A DNA stretch of 35,000 bases from Methanobacterium sp. (GCA_012838205.1 DUPR01000005.1:1-35000), one strand, 5' to 3'; shown: positions 19,844-35,000, counted from the stretch's first letter. The notes: generated by a model not told the origin, from the letters alone. Made by a program: numbers and translations.

Positions 19844-20593
19844 ATGGCACAATACTACCCCGGAACCAGTAAGGTAGCAGAAAACCGAAGAAAATTCTGC
19901 GACCCAAATGTAGAATTAGAAAAATTAAGGGAGATCTCCGACGAAGATGTAGTAAGCATATTAGGTCACAGAGCTCCTGGTGAAGAATACCCCAGTGTAC
20001 ACCCACCTCTAGAAGAGATGGATGAACCTGATGATGCCATCAGAGAAATGGTTGAACCATTAGACGGTGCAAAAGCCGGTGACCGAGTACGATACATCCA
20101 GTTTACCGACTCCATGTACTTTGCTCCAGCCCAACCATTCATGAGGTCCAGGGCTTACTTATGCAGATACAGAGGAGCTGATGCCGGTACACTATCCGGA
20201 CGACAAATTATCGAAACCCGTGAAAGAGACTTGGAAAAGTACTCCAAAGAACTCTTAGAAACTGAATTCTTTGACCCAGCTCGATCCGGTATTAGGGGAA
20301 AAACTGTACACGGACACTCTCTAAGGCTCGATGAAGACGGTATGATGTTCGACATGTTACGACGTCTCGTCTACAACAAATCCACAGGAAAAGTCGATGC
20401 AGTTAAAAACCAGATTGGTGACGAACTAGACGAACCAGTGGACTTGGGAGAACCATTAGATGAAGCCACCCTTAAAGAAAAAACCACCATCTACCGTAAA
20501 GATGGTGAAGCATACAGAGACGATGCGGACGCAGTGGAAATACTGCATAGAATACACGTCGCAAGATCTCAAGGCGGATTCATGCCTGAATAG
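19844..20593 (+). CDS. mcrG: Methyl-coenzyme M reductase gamma subunit
   Basis: A 249-residue gamma subunit of MCR beginning [19 protein letters not shown], the standard opening of the family. Other marks are [20 protein letters not shown] and [20 protein letters not shown], with [19 protein letters not shown] near residue 160. Two in-frame ATGs lie six bases apart; the first overlaps the mcrC stop but is one base from the AGGAGGTG ribosome site, so the second, at seven bases, was chosen. Confidence 0.98.
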   Translation: MAQYYPGTSKVAENRRKFCDPNVELEKLREISDEDVVSILGHRAPGEEYPSVHPPLEEMDEPDDAIREMVEPLDGAKAGDRVRYIQFTDSMYFAPAQPFMRSRAYLCRYRGADAGTLSGRQIIETRERDLEKYSKELLETEFFDPARSGIRGKTVHGHSLRLDEDGMMFDMLRRLVYNKSTGKVDAVKNQIGDELDEPVDLGEPLDEATLKEKTTIYRKDGEAYRDDADAVEILHRIHVARSQGGFMPE

Positions 20594-20604
20594 GAGGTGG
20601 AAAA

Positions 20605-23943
<3,339 letters not shown>

Positions 23944-23944
<1 letters not shown>

Positions 23945-24750
23945 TGTCAGTAGCAGCAGGAGGAGGTAGTGAATCCGCAGTAGACCCTAAAATAACCATT
24001 GGTATTGGAATTATCGGTGGGTTAATCGGAGTATATTTAACACCATTTCACTCTGTTTTAGGACCTCTCTTAGCATCATTAGGAGCTGTCTGTGCCATAA
24101 TTTGGGGTGCTGACGCCATAGCAAGAGTAGCCAGCTACGGTTTAGGTACCGGGGTACCCTCCATCGGATACATGTCCGTTGCAGTGGGAGTTATAGGTGT
24201 CTTATCCGGTCTAGCAGGTGGAGTAATGCTGGGTAATATTTACTTAGGACCTATTCTAGGAGTTATTCTATCTGCAATTATAGGCGCAGTAATTGCCATA
24301 CTTGGTAAAAAAATAGTTGGAATGAAAATACCAGTCCTGTTAACAGGTACTATGGAACTCACCGCTGCATCTGCAATATCTATCCTTGGATTTTCAGCAG
24401 CCATTGCCGGAGGTATAGGCATGGCAGCTATAGTAAGCTCGGTAGTAGCAACTGGTTTCATTGCACTGCTCTTTATCATGAATACCATGGCTATTCAACA
24501 CCCATTCAACGCTTGTTTAGGACCACAAGAAAACAGGGTAAGAACTCTAAAATTGGCTGCATCCACAGGTTTCATTTCTATGGCTGTAGTGGGCATATTA
24601 GGGGGATTATTCACTGCTAAAGGGGCAGTTATTGCCATTATTGGTGCTATAGCATGGTTTATAACCATAAAAATGTTCTTAGAAGCATCCAAAGAAGAAG
24701 CAGCATCTGTGGCATGGTCCGGAATGTGGCCTAAAGAGGAGGAACTCTAG
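23944..24750 (+). CDS. mtrC: Tetrahydromethanopterin S-methyltransferase subunit C
   Basis: A 268-residue membrane subunit of Mtr. The open frame extends 22 codons upstream within mtrD, but the ATG overlapping the mtrD stop, with GGAGGTG eight bases before it, gives the expected opening [20 protein letters not shown]. It shows repeated glycine-rich hydrophobic helices and the loop [20 protein letters not shown] near residue 180, containing the histidine, cysteine and arginine typical of the subunit. Confidence 0.97.
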
Positions 24751-24761
24751 GAGGAATAAAA

Positions 24762-26015
<1,254 letters not shown>

Positions 26016-26019
26016 TAAC

Positions 26020-26289
<270 letters not shown>

Positions 26290-26290
26290 T

Positions 26291-27219
<929 letters not shown>

Positions 27220-27224
<5 letters not shown>

Positions 27225-27254
27225 GCGCAAAGCCTATACAACCTATTTTTTTTT
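27220..27254 (+). terminator. Terminator of the mtr operon
   Basis: TATAGGC (27220-27226) pairs with GCCTATA (27232-27238) around GCAAA, and nine T residues follow at 27246-27254. The hairpin includes the last bases of the mtrH stop codon, the same design as the mcrA terminator. Confidence 0.82.
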
Positions 27255-27424
27255 ATTAAGGGAATTTCAATAGTTTTTGAACTTATTTTATAAATGAATT
27301 TTTTTGAGGCTTTATAATTATTTGGATATCTTTTTATATTTGCAAATAATAAACAAAGATGTTTAATTAGCATGCTAGGAATAATGTCCAAATTACAAAT
27401 CTCATAATAGGCAACACACTTCTG

Positions 27425-28441
27425 GTGATTAATTTGTTGGAAATAATAGTACTCATAGCTGTATTGGTAGTTTCATTGATCATGGTCATTAAATCAGCCG
27501 ATTTATTTGTGGATAATTTGGTTGAAATTGGGGGAGCTTTGGGTATTTCTGAAATAATACTAGGAGTAACTGCTTCTGCAATTGGAACCTCACTTCCCGA
27601 GTTTGGATCAGCTTTAATTGCTTCATTATCTGGTAATACTGATATTGGGGTCGGTTGCGTAATTGGTTCAAATATTTGGAACATAGCCGGGATTTTAGGA
27701 ATTTCAGCAACAGTAGCAGGAGTTATTGGAACAAATAAAGAAGGATTAAATCGTGATTGGCTGATGACATTAGGCACTGGCTTAATTCTCATATTTTTCA
27801 TGTTATTTGGTGATATTAACTGGATAGCAGCTTTAGTAATGATTTTTGCATATTGTATTTATTTATGGCTTTTAATTAAAGCCCAAAGAAAACATGGTAA
27901 AAACAATTCTAATAATGATTCCGATTCTAATAATGATCTAACAATAGAAAATCATGAAAACAACAAAAAGAACAAAAAAAGTGCTATAAATAAAAAATCA
28001 ATTTTATATATTGTTTTAGGGCTTGCAGGCCTTATAATCGGGTGCAGATTACTGGTTTATAGTGGTGTAGAACTGGCCCACATAGCAGGAATACCAGAGA
28101 TGATTATGGGGCTGTTTACCTTAGCCATTGGAACCAGCATACCTGAACTGGTAGTTACATTATCTTCAGCAATGAAAGGATTGCATGATCTTTCCATAGG
28201 TACCGTTCTGGGTAGTAACACGTTTAATATTCTAATTGGAATAGGAGTTCCTGCTCTCATACTATCTGTACCCGTGGAACCACTATCTTTAACTTTGGAT
28301 GCGCCAGTGATGATTGGAGTGACTGTTCTTTTAATGGTACTTATTAAGGCTGGTGGAATGAAAATTAATAGGGCGGCAGGGATAATATTAATGATAACAT
28401 ACATCTTGTATGCCATAGTCAGGATATTTATAATTGGTTAG
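27425..28441 (+). CDS. Na+/Ca2+ exchanger-family membrane protein
   Basis: A 338-residue CaCA-family antiporter. Both alpha repeats are present: ASAIGTSLPEFGSALIASLS with GSNIWNIAGILG (about 55-90), and LAIGTSIPELVVTLSSAM with GTVLGSNTFNILIGIG (about 235-270). About ten membrane helices are split by a long asparagine- and lysine-rich loop near residues 156-190 (NNSNNDSDSNNDLTIENHEN). It would exchange Ca2+ or another cation for Na+ or H+; next to the Na+-pumping Mtr this suits a sodium economy, but that is inference. The start is GTG with no strong ribosome site; a TTG three codons later is an alternative. Confidence 0.88.
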   Translation: MINLLEIIVLIAVLVVSLIMVIKSADLFVDNLVEIGGALGISEIILGVTASAIGTSLPEFGSALIASLSGNTDIGVGCVIGSNIWNIAGILGISATVAGVIGTNKEGLNRDWLMTLGTGLILIFFMLFGDINWIAALVMIFAYCIYLWLLIKAQRKHGKNNSNNDSDSNNDLTIENHENNKKNKKSAINKKSILYIVLGLAGLIIGCRLLVYSGVELAHIAGIPEMIMGLFTLAIGTSIPELVVTLSSAMKGLHDLSIGTVLGSNTFNILIGIGVPALILSVPVEPLSLTLDAPVMIGVTVLLMVLIKAGGMKINRAAGIILMITYILYAIVRIFIIG

Positions 28442-28451
28442 GTGATGGAAA

Positions 28452-28886
28452 ATGTATAAAAAGATTTTAGTTGCTACCATGGGCGAATACATGGACGACC
28501 TTATTGAAAACACATTAAATATTTTAAGTGACAAAGATGCTGAAGTAATATTTATTTATGTGGTTGAAACCTCCGTCCCCTTTTTAACCCCTAAAAAAGT
28601 AAAAGAAATGATGATTTCTGAACTGAGAAAGAGAGGGGAAGAAATACTTCATGACATGGAAACGATATTTAAAAGATCACAAGATTCAGGAATAAAATTC
28701 AAGACAGTAATGACTGAAGGTAACCCTGCAGTCGAAATTGTCAAAACTGCTGCTGATGAAAATGTAGATGTGATAGTAATGGGCACAGGAAAAAGCATAG
28801 TAGATAAACATTTATTAGGGAGCGTATCTGAAAAAGTAGTTCACTCTGCTCCATGCACCATACTCCTAGTTCGGACTATAAATTAG
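28452..28886 (+). CDS. Universal stress protein (UspA family)
   Basis: A 144-residue Usp domain. The ATP-binding signature near the C-terminus reads [20 protein letters not shown], followed by [10 protein letters not shown], fitting the ATP-binding class (GxxG ... G-S). It starts [20 protein letters not shown]; an acidic stretch replaces the usual G-S-E of the first loop. GGTGATGG precedes the ATG, 10 bases after the exchanger stop, so the pair is an operon. Its role is probably to modulate the transporter, but this is inference from adjacency only. Confidence 0.9.
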   Translation: MYKKILVATMGEYMDDLIENTLNILSDKDAEVIFIYVVETSVPFLTPKKVKEMMISELRKRGEEILHDMETIFKRSQDSGIKFKTVMTEGNPAVEIVKTAADENVDVIVMGTGKSIVDKHLLGSVSEKVVHSAPCTILLVRTIN

Positions 28887-28895
28887 AATACACTC

Positions 28896-28913
28896 TTTTT
28901 TTAACATTTTTTT
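28896..28913 (+). terminator. Oligo-T terminator after the usp gene
   Basis: Two runs of seven T residues (28896-28902 and 28907-28913), with no strong hairpin, shortly after the stop codon; the standard archaeal intrinsic signal. Confidence 0.55.
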
Positions 28914-29073
28914 CCTTAAATTACATATTAAAATCTTGTTTGTTCTTACTCGTGAATTTAATTTCACAAGATTTATAACTATTTTAGATAAAACCTATTT
29001 TATAAAGTTATAAAACTAATAATTTAAGATTCATGTCAATTCGGAGGGGATTTTTCTGTCATTTTTAAAGAAA

Positions 29074-30528
29074 ATGTTAGGTTTGGGTCCTAAACCTGTT
29101 ATGGCCAAGAGTAGATACATAACAATTGAAGATGCCAAAATGGCACCATTTACCAAGAAAGCCGTGGGAAGAGGATACGGTGCAAATTTACGCAAGGATG
29201 AATATTATATTGTAGCGTCGGTGGAGTTGGGAAACACAACCACCAAGTCCATTCTTACTGCCACCAACCTCAACACCAGCAAGACCTATCTATTGGATAA
29301 AACAGTGAAAATGACCCGAGATATAAGACCTCCTAAAACAGGTGAAAAAGTCTTTGGGGAAACTGTTTGGCACGTGGAACTAACTAAAGAATCAGTTTCG
29401 GAATTAGTGAAGGACACTATACTAGAATCTGTAAAACGATCCAGGATTAACATTGAAGATGATCTAGACTTTGTAGTTCGCTCAACAGGAGTTACAGCAG
29501 GTTTTGCTTCACCAAAAGAGGTGGGTGAACTCATCATTGCCCTTGCAGATGGTTGTTTAGATGCAGGGATACCGCCAAGTAAAATGTCTCCATCCATTTC
29601 CAAGGAAAGCTTACCCAAAAAATTACGAGAATTCACTCTACTAGACAAGGTAATGTTTGATGGAGCAGTGGTAAGTGTAGTGCCTCCCACTGGAAGAGCC
29701 GTTGTAGCTAATGAAATGGAAGGAGAACTAGTTACAGGAGGTATTAAGGCAGGTGCAAAATGGACTGATATTGATTACCGAAACCCATGTGTTTCAATGG
29801 ACTTTGGAACTACGCTGGCTGGTAGAATCGTTAATAATGACGAACCTTACGCCCGAACCATAGGAAACTTCTGTGGACTGGCTGGAGCAGTGGCTGACTC
29901 AATAATCAGAGGCACACAAAAGGTGGATAAAATTGGAGGGGCTGCTCTGGACTTGTATAAGAAGGAAATCCTCAAAAAAGCTGACTGGAAAACTGCAGAA
30001 GAGTTTGCCAAACGCGCCCATGAACACGTTGACATACGCAAAGTTCCTGAAGGCAGGGAACGATTCGGAACCGTGCCAGTAGATCCTCAAGCAGCATACG
30101 ATGCAGGAACCACTCTCATTGGCTGTGACATAGGTAAAGAAGGGGATGAGGTACCTGAACTCACCAAAATAGGTCAAGAAATAATTGAATCAACAGACAT
30201 GCACACCCTTTTTGCCACCTTGGACCATGTTAGTGCCATGATTGTCAAAAGATTAATTGAAGAAGCTGATGATGAAGGTGTAATTGAAGAAGGATCCATA
30301 CTAGGAATCACAGGAAGGGCAGGAATCACCGGCCGCAAACCAGAACTGATTTTAGAACATACTAAAGGATACTTTGAAGATGTCCTATTTGTTTCAGATG
30401 CTCTGGCCCTGGGTGCAGCAGTGATGGCCCGATGTATGAACTCCATGGGAACACCACTAATACCACTTGGAGGTAGGCAAGGCGGCCCATGTATCTTAGC
30501 GCAAAGAATGAAACTTCAAAAGAGATAA
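29074..30528 (+). CDS. Methanogenesis marker protein 14 (actin-fold ATPase)
   Basis: A 484-residue protein matching methanogenesis marker 14. Two phosphate-binding-type loops of the actin/Hsp70 fold are visible: SVELGNTTTKSILTAT near residue 50 and SMDFGTTLAGRIV near 244; later glycine-rich stretches are ILGITGRAGITGRKPE and LGGRQGGPCILAQR near the end. Related ASKHA proteins reactivate corrinoid enzymes (RACo-type), so a role in keeping MtrA or another methyltransferase active is possible; that is inference from fold and position after mtr. The ATG used is 24 bases from the strong GGAGGGG; a CTG at 29056 in frame sits at the right distance and would add MSFLKK. Family restricted to methanogens (recalled). 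Confidence 0.78.
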   Translation: MLGLGPKPVMAKSRYITIEDAKMAPFTKKAVGRGYGANLRKDEYYIVASVELGNTTTKSILTATNLNTSKTYLLDKTVKMTRDIRPPKTGEKVFGETVWHVELTKESVSELVKDTILESVKRSRINIEDDLDFVVRSTGVTAGFASPKEVGELIIALADGCLDAGIPPSKMSPSISKESLPKKLREFTLLDKVMFDGAVVSVVPPTGRAVVANEMEGELVTGGIKAGAKWTDIDYRNPCVSMDFGTTLAGRIVNNDEPYARTIGNFCGLAGAVADSIIRGTQKVDKIGGAALDLYKKEILKKADWKTAEEFAKRAHEHVDIRKVPEGRERFGTVPVDPQAAYDAGTTLIGCDIGKEGDEVPELTKIGQEIIESTDMHTLFATLDHVSAMIVKRLIEEADDEGVIEEGSILGITGRAGITGRKPELILEHTKGYFEDVLFVSDALALGAAVMARCMNSMGTPLIPLGGRQGGPCILAQRMKLQKR

Positions 30529-30895
30529 CAAAGTTCACATGATTATGAACTAATCTGATCATTTATGAGGTAATATAATCACTGAAATTTCCTCATAATG
30601 TATCAATTTTATCTTATAATAGCCAATCATTTTTCAAAATTGTTTCATAAATCTAAAGAAGTATATTTTTTTCATCCGAATTGGAGTCACCATAGATAGA
30701 TTTCCAAAAACATTTCCATTAACAGATAAAATGGGCAGGATTATAAAAATCGAACTCGTAAATTCTGTATTCTCTATAAATCAAATTTTTCCCAGATTAG
30801 TATGCATCTTCAGACATTTTTTTAATTATTTTTTTCTGAGAATGTGGCATATGATCAAAAAGATTTAAAAAAACATTATCTGATATCTATATATT
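30529..30895 (+). other. 367-base spacer between mmp14 and cobY
   Basis: No gene I can support. It holds two inverted repeats: GTTCA/TGAAC just after the mmp14 stop, and TTATGAGG/CCTCATAA about 20 bases apart near 30562-30600, which could be the end of the mmp14 message. From about 30623 to 30866 one frame is open without stops but has no start codon until an ATG at 30731, leaving only 45 codons without a ribosome site. Confidence 0.5.
30864..30873 (+). promoter_or_regulatory. cobY: TATA box of cobY (leaderless message likely)
   Basis: TTTAAAAAAA centred about 27 bases before the cobY ATG. The sequence before the ATG (ATATCTATATATT) has no ribosome site, so transcription probably begins at or next to the start codon. 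Confidence 0.5.
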
Positions 30896-31507
<612 letters not shown>

Positions 31508-31511
31508 GGTT

Positions 31512-31787
31512 ATGGTCGAGAAAGAGGAAAGGAAACTCATAAAAGGGGAAGAAAAAGTTTGGAGTGAAATTAAGGGTTATCAAGTTGCTACTAACAATGC
31601 CCGAATATTAGGTGAGTTAGAAGAGCTTATAATAAATGATCGCACCGGTAAAATAACTGATGTGGTTATTAAAGTGGATAAAGGAAGAACAGTTGCAGTT
31701 AAAGGTTCTAAACAAAAAGGTGACACCTTACTGGTGCCATTCGGCAAAGTTGAAAAGGTGGGCGAATTTATCATAATTTCAGAATAA
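31512..31787 (+). CDS. PRC-barrel domain protein
   Basis: A 91-residue protein that is mostly a PRC-barrel: WSEIKGYQVATNNARILGEL, then EELIINDRTGKITDVVIKVD and the strand TLLVPFGKVEKVGEFIIISE. PRC-barrel proteins are widespread in archaea; some bind RNA or act in ribosome maturation or cell division, but small stand-alone methanogen versions have no assigned role. A charged lead (EKEERKLIKGEEK) precedes the barrel. GGTGAGG lies before the ATG, and the gap to cobY is only four bases, so they form one transcript. Confidence 0.85.
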   Translation: MVEKEERKLIKGEEKVWSEIKGYQVATNNARILGELEELIINDRTGKITDVVIKVDKGRTVAVKGSKQKGDTLLVPFGKVEKVGEFIIISE

Positions 31788-31946
31788 AATCCCACTACCT
31801 TTTTATCAATTAGATGAATGAAAAATTTATCTATCTTGCAATGAAATTATTTGACATATATTAATATCATATTTTTAAATTCACTTTTTTTTGAAAAAAA
31901 ATAAAAGAAACATAAAAAAGTAATGTTAAATTAAAAAAAGTGGGAC

Positions 31947-32438
31947 TTATTTATAGAAAGGATGTCCTGTTTCGTTCTTTTTTTCGATTATTTCGTCAAT
32001 GGTTGGTGTTTGGGCAAATGCTCTTTTAATTGCAATTTTTGTGGCTTCATAGTTGTACTGGTAAATTTTATCAGCGTCTTGAGCTTCAGGGTGAATGAAA
32101 ACACCACATAATATGCAAATGTCTTCTGCATCAGATTTAGGGATTATCCCTTCTTCAACAGATTCTACCACTGCCATAGCCACTGCTTTTTGAGCTGGTC
32201 CAAACATTTTCACAGCATCATCCAAATCACGAATGCTAACTTTGGGAATCAGCATAGTAATTGGTTTAGCCACTAAATTAGGAGTTATAACTGCAAATAA
32301 AGGAGTATGTCTGTCAACTTGGTTGGCCAAAGCATTGGCAAAGGCTTTACCAACTGCTCCTTCTTTATCTCCAATCAAAAGGTCTATATGGGATACTTCT
32401 GCTCCATCTCCAACTAAAGCTTCTCCTGCCAGATACAT
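31947..32438 (-). CDS. fae: Formaldehyde-activating enzyme (tetrahydromethanopterin hydro-lyase)
   Basis: A 163-residue Fae, which joins formaldehyde to tetrahydromethanopterin to give methylene-tetrahydromethanopterin. With the ATG used here, the active-site histidine in AEVSHIDLLIGDK is residue 17, matching the characterised enzyme. Other marks are NLVAKPITMLIPKVSIRDL and FGPAQKAVAMAVVESVEEG. A GTG three codons upstream lies within the GAGGTG ribosome site and was not used. In methanogens Fae usually removes formaldehyde made in the ribulose monophosphate route to pentoses; there it is often fused to Hps, but here it stands alone. Leftward single gene between the PRC-barrel and suf genes. 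Confidence 0.92.
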   Translation of the reverse strand: MYLAGEALVGDGAEVSHIDLLIGDKEGAVGKAFANALANQVDRHTPLFAVITPNLVAKPITMLIPKVSIRDLDDAVKMFGPAQKAVAMAVVESVEEGIIPKSDAEDICILCGVFIHPEAQDADKIYQYNYEATKIAIKRAFAQTPTIDEIIEKKNETGHPFYK

Positions 32439-32585
32439 TATTAACACCTCAATTAATTAAATTATTAAATACATCAATTTCTATGTAATTTATCAAATAT
32501 GAAGTATTGGATCAGAATAAAAAAAACAATGTGAAAAAATTATAAACTCATAAAAAATAATAGAAATTTGAAGAGAACTGATTTT

Positions 32586-33806
32586 TTACATTCCTTTCAG
32601 ACTCTGATCTAGCATGCGTTTGGTTTCTGCAGCAAGTTCAGGTGGTAGACCAGTGATGTCCATGCTTAGGAATCCCCTGACAATCATGGACGCGGCTTCG
32701 TCTTCAGTTAATCCTCTACTTGTCAAGTAAAGCACTTCTTCTTCTGAAATTTTACCTACAGCTGCTTCGTGGGACATTTCCAGTTCGGTGGCACTACCTT
32801 CAAGTTCTGGCACAGCATAGATCATGGAGTCATCTGATAATACCAGTCCATGGCACTCCAAGTGCCCCTTACATTTTTGAGTCTTGCCTGCTAGGTGTCC
32901 TCTGGAATATATTTGGGATTGATCTTTGGAAACTGCTCGGGATATCATTTCTGCACTGGATCCTTTACCTTCCAGAATTACCCTAGAACCTAAATCAAGA
33001 ATAGAATCTTTTTGACCGCCCATTATAGATTGGAATAACACTTTTGAGTTATCACCTTTACAATAGGCAGTAGGATATGATTGAATGGTCCTAACTGGAC
33101 TTGTGAGAATATAATTGTTCACGTAGGTGGCGTTTTCATCTAAAATAATTGCAGTTCTGGGACGTACTTCTACTTGTTCACCCCAATTGTGAACCATAGT
33201 GTAAGAAATCTTAGCATCCTTTTTTATGTAAAACTCGGAAACACCAATGTGCAATGCAGATGAAACATCTGTTCCAGTAGCGCATCCGGTTATCATGTGT
33301 ATCTCCGATCCTTCCTCGGCGATTACAATGTTATGGGCCTTTTGAGCTAATCTTTCGTCTCCAATAAACATGCATGCTTGGATGGGGAATACTGTTTTGG
33401 CACCAGGTTTTGCTCGGATGAAAAACCCTCCCGGATCGCCCAAAGCAGTTTCAGCAGTATACTTATCGGTGTCAACGGCGATAGCATTCCACATGTAGTC
33501 TGAAAGCCAGTCATACTTTTCCAAAGCATCCTTTATATTTAGTATTTCTATGGATTCAGTGTGGGATTGGGCCATTATTCCACTTTGATCCATCATCATG
33601 AAAGAACCGCCTCGTTCTTCTGATTTAGGGTCCACACCTACTTGTAATAGGGTGTTTTGATACTTTTTTGGAATTTCTTCCAGGGATTCTACAGATTCAT
33701 GTTCATCAGGTTCTTCAATTTTAAATTCTTCAATGTCTATGTCTTCCCCAAAGTTAGCTTCCTTTTTCTTTGCTTTTTTGGCTTTTTTCAGTGAATTTTG
33801 CAACAT
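32586..33806 (-). CDS. sufB: SufB/SufD-family iron-sulfur cluster scaffold
   Basis: A 406-residue SUF scaffold protein. The family core is a beta-helix with a C-terminal signature, here SHEAAVGKISEEEVLYLTSR, then GLTEDEAASMIVRGFLSMDI; cysteine- and histidine-rich GKTQKCKGHLECHGLVLSDD lies just before it. The N-terminal 50 residues are lysine-rich then acidic (KKAKKAKKKEANFGEDIDIE). It pairs with SufC; no separate SufD is present, so a SufB2C2 unit is expected, as in other methanogens. The start ATG lies inside the end of sufC (19-base overlap), after GGGGTGTG; a longer frame reaching 33872 lies wholly within sufC and was not used. Confidence 0.9.
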   Translation of the reverse strand: MLQNSLKKAKKAKKKEANFGEDIDIEEFKIEEPDEHESVESLEEIPKKYQNTLLQVGVDPKSEERGGSFMMMDQSGIMAQSHTESIEILNIKDALEKYDWLSDYMWNAIAVDTDKYTAETALGDPGGFFIRAKPGAKTVFPIQACMFIGDERLAQKAHNIVIAEEGSEIHMITGCATGTDVSSALHIGVSEFYIKKDAKISYTMVHNWGEQVEVRPRTAIILDENATYVNNYILTSPVRTIQSYPTAYCKGDNSKVLFQSIMGGQKDSILDLGSRVILEGKGSSAEMISRAVSKDQSQIYSRGHLAGKTQKCKGHLECHGLVLSDDSMIYAVPELEGSATELEMSHEAAVGKISEEEVLYLTSRGLTEDEAASMIVRGFLSMDITGLPPELAAETKRMLDQSLKGM

Positions 33807-34561
33807 TCCACACACCCCTTGAATCCTTCTTTCCTTATATCTTCCATAATCTCGTTTGGATTTCCTGAACAAGCAATTCTTCCATCTAAAAGGACGTGAG
33901 CAGTGTCAGCAGCTACAAAATTAAGTATATATCCCAAATGTGTGATTAAAAGTCCTGATTTTTCTCTTAAACCGGGTTTTTTCTTTTTATCCAGTAAATA
34001 ATTGATTTCTTCAGCCAAAATTTCCACGTTTTCAATATCTACCCCGGAGTCTGGTTCATCAAACATTATAAAATCGGGCTCTTGAGCTAAAAGTTGCAGA
34101 ATTTCCGAACGTTTAACCTCCCCTCCAGAGAAACCAAGATTCACATCTCTTTCTAGGAACTTTTCATCAAATTTAAGTTTATTTACTACTTTCATCATTT
34201 CTGAACTGAGGCCTTTGCCAGTGTCTGATTCACCGTGTTCAATCTTCAACAGATCACCTAGCTTCACGCCCCTAATAGAAGGAGGGTTTTGGAAACTAAC
34301 TCCGAAACCTCTTCTAACTCTTTCTGTGGTTGAAAGGTTGGTAATATCTTCTCCTTTAAATATTATTTCGCCTCTGGTTACATTGTACTTGGGAAACCCA
34401 AGCAGAGTCATAAAAAGTGTGCTTTTCCCAGACCCGTTAGGTCCTAAGAGTACATGAGTTTCTCCTTTATCTATATAGAGATCTACATCAGTCAGAATTT
34501 CTCTTCCACTTACTTCTACTGCCAGATCAGTTATTTCCAGTAGCAGTTTAATCACCGCCAT
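33788..34561 (-). CDS. sufC: SUF ATPase
   Basis: A 257-residue ABC-type ATPase of the SUF pathway, which drives cluster assembly on SufB. Motifs are Walker A GPNGSGKST (near 39-47), Q-loop VSFQNPPSIRG, signature LGFSGGEVKRSEI, Walker B FIMFDEPDSGVD and the switch histidine in LLITHLGYIL. The C-terminus carries GFKGCVECCKIH, a cluster of three cysteines seen in methanogen SufC proteins. The ATG has no ribosome site; AT-rich CTTAAATATTA about 20-26 bases upstream could be its TATA box, so a leaderless message is possible. It leads the leftward sufCB operon. Confidence 0.94.
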   Translation of the reverse strand: MAVIKLLLEITDLAVEVSGREILTDVDLYIDKGETHVLLGPNGSGKSTLFMTLLGFPKYNVTRGEIIFKGEDITNLSTTERVRRGFGVSFQNPPSIRGVKLGDLLKIEHGESDTGKGLSSEMMKVVNKLKFDEKFLERDVNLGFSGGEVKRSEILQLLAQEPDFIMFDEPDSGVDIENVEILAEEINYLLDKKKKPGLREKSGLLITHLGYILNFVAADTAHVLLDGRIACSGNPNEIMEDIRKEGFKGCVECCKIH

Positions 34562-35000
34562 TTATTGTTTGTTATTTAATATTTAAGATACACAACAAAA
34601 CTATATGAGATTCTTCATTTATATTGATTTTTTTTTTATTTAATCATTTAGGGGAAGTTGTTTGCAAACAAGAATTATGCAATTTAAATGTTCATTTAAA
34701 TTTGTATTTAGGATATTAATAATAGTTTAAAGGATATCATTGTCTTTATAAATATATTTCATTTTATATAAGTAATAAAGCAATTTGATAATTTTTTATA
34801 TAAATTAAAAAATAATTCATTGTTTATGTATTCATAGGAGAACAGTATCTTGTTATTGGGTAATAAGGGGGCATTATAATCTATTTTGAAATATCAACTT
34901 TGGATTATGATATAAAAAGTTTTCGGAATTGTTTTTCAAGTAACCTTTATAATAACTATGCTCAAATGCATATAATGTACAGTAATATGGTACACCGACA
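34562..35000. other. AT-rich intergenic region at the right edge
   Basis: About 440 bases without an open frame I can support on either strand. It contains the likely sufC promoter, a 14-bp palindrome at 34658-34671 and several A/T runs. The last bases (TGGTACACCGACA) resemble elements in the mmp10-mcrB spacer, but the match is short. Confidence 0.5.
34658..34671. promoter_or_regulatory. 14-bp perfect palindrome upstream of sufCB
   Basis: TTGTTTGCAAACAA reads the same on both strands and lies 97 bases before the sufC start. It is a plausible regulator site for the suf operon or for a gene beyond the window edge. The repeat is seen; the role is inference. Confidence 0.4.

Noticed and set aside
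30731..30868. 45-codon frame MGRIIKIELVNS... before cobY
   Set aside because: No ribosome site, overlaps the likely cobY TATA box, and no family recognised; kept only as a spacer remark.
33807..33872. N-terminal extension of sufB into sufC
   Set aside because: The extra 22 residues are arginine-rich sequence read from sufC in another frame; the inner ATG has a ribosome site and gives the usual family length.

Overview
The window is a stretch of chromosome from a hydrogenotrophic methanogen of the order Methanobacteriales, most likely the genus Methanobacterium. The evidence is a complete mcrBDCGA operon followed directly by mtrEDCBAFGH, several methanogen-only marker genes (mmp17, mmp7, mmp10, mmp14), coenzyme M synthesis (comB), cobY, archaeal TATA boxes, oligo-T terminators and AT-rich spacers. 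The gene order resembles the mcr/mtr neighbourhood of Methanothermobacter as I remember it. No rRNA, tRNA, CRISPR array, insertion sequence or phage gene was recognised.

Left part (1-8.0 kb): a leftward group TRAM protein > comB > TraB-like protein (cut by the window edge); a rightward mmp17-mmp7 pair, whose products are, as I recall, part of the ATP-driven MCR activation complex; a membrane metallophosphoesterase; a SAM methyltransferase; a DUF2124-like protein; and a leftward iron-uptake operon feoA-feoB plus an unlisted 40-residue CxxCxxC protein. A perfect 16-bp palindrome sits at the feo transcription start and looks like a DtxR-type operator.

Middle-left (8.2-14.4 kb): a rightward operon of metal-cofactor and P-loop proteins. 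It holds a decayed DUF134 regulator, a double zinc ribbon, two NifX/NafY-like proteins, an Mrp/NBP35 ATPase, two MinD-type ATPases with ferredoxin inserts, a cation-diffusion-facilitator fused to a NifX-like domain, and a metallo-beta-lactamase-fold protein. The set resembles the ORP (orange protein) clusters of sulfate reducers. Its position beside the MCR modification and activation genes makes it the best candidate here for an uncharacterised cofactor-handling system.

Centre (14.4-27.3 kb): two leftward radical SAM genes (a B12-binding-type enzyme and Mmp10, the McrA arginine C-methyltransferase), then the divergent mcr operon. Between them is a leader whose inverted repeats nest into a three-way junction. 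McrA keeps all residues known to be modified. A hairpin/oligo-T terminator separates mcrA from mtrE, and a second one closes mtrH. Together these genes make methyl-CoM (Mtr) and reduce it to methane (Mcr).

Right part (27.4-35 kb): a Na+/Ca2+ exchanger-family protein, a universal stress protein, the actin-fold marker protein Mmp14, CobY (cobamide synthesis, which supplies MtrA), a PRC-barrel protein, and leftward fae and sufC-sufB. Many starts were moved inward from the longest open frame on ribosome-binding-site evidence. Several genes use TTG or GTG.
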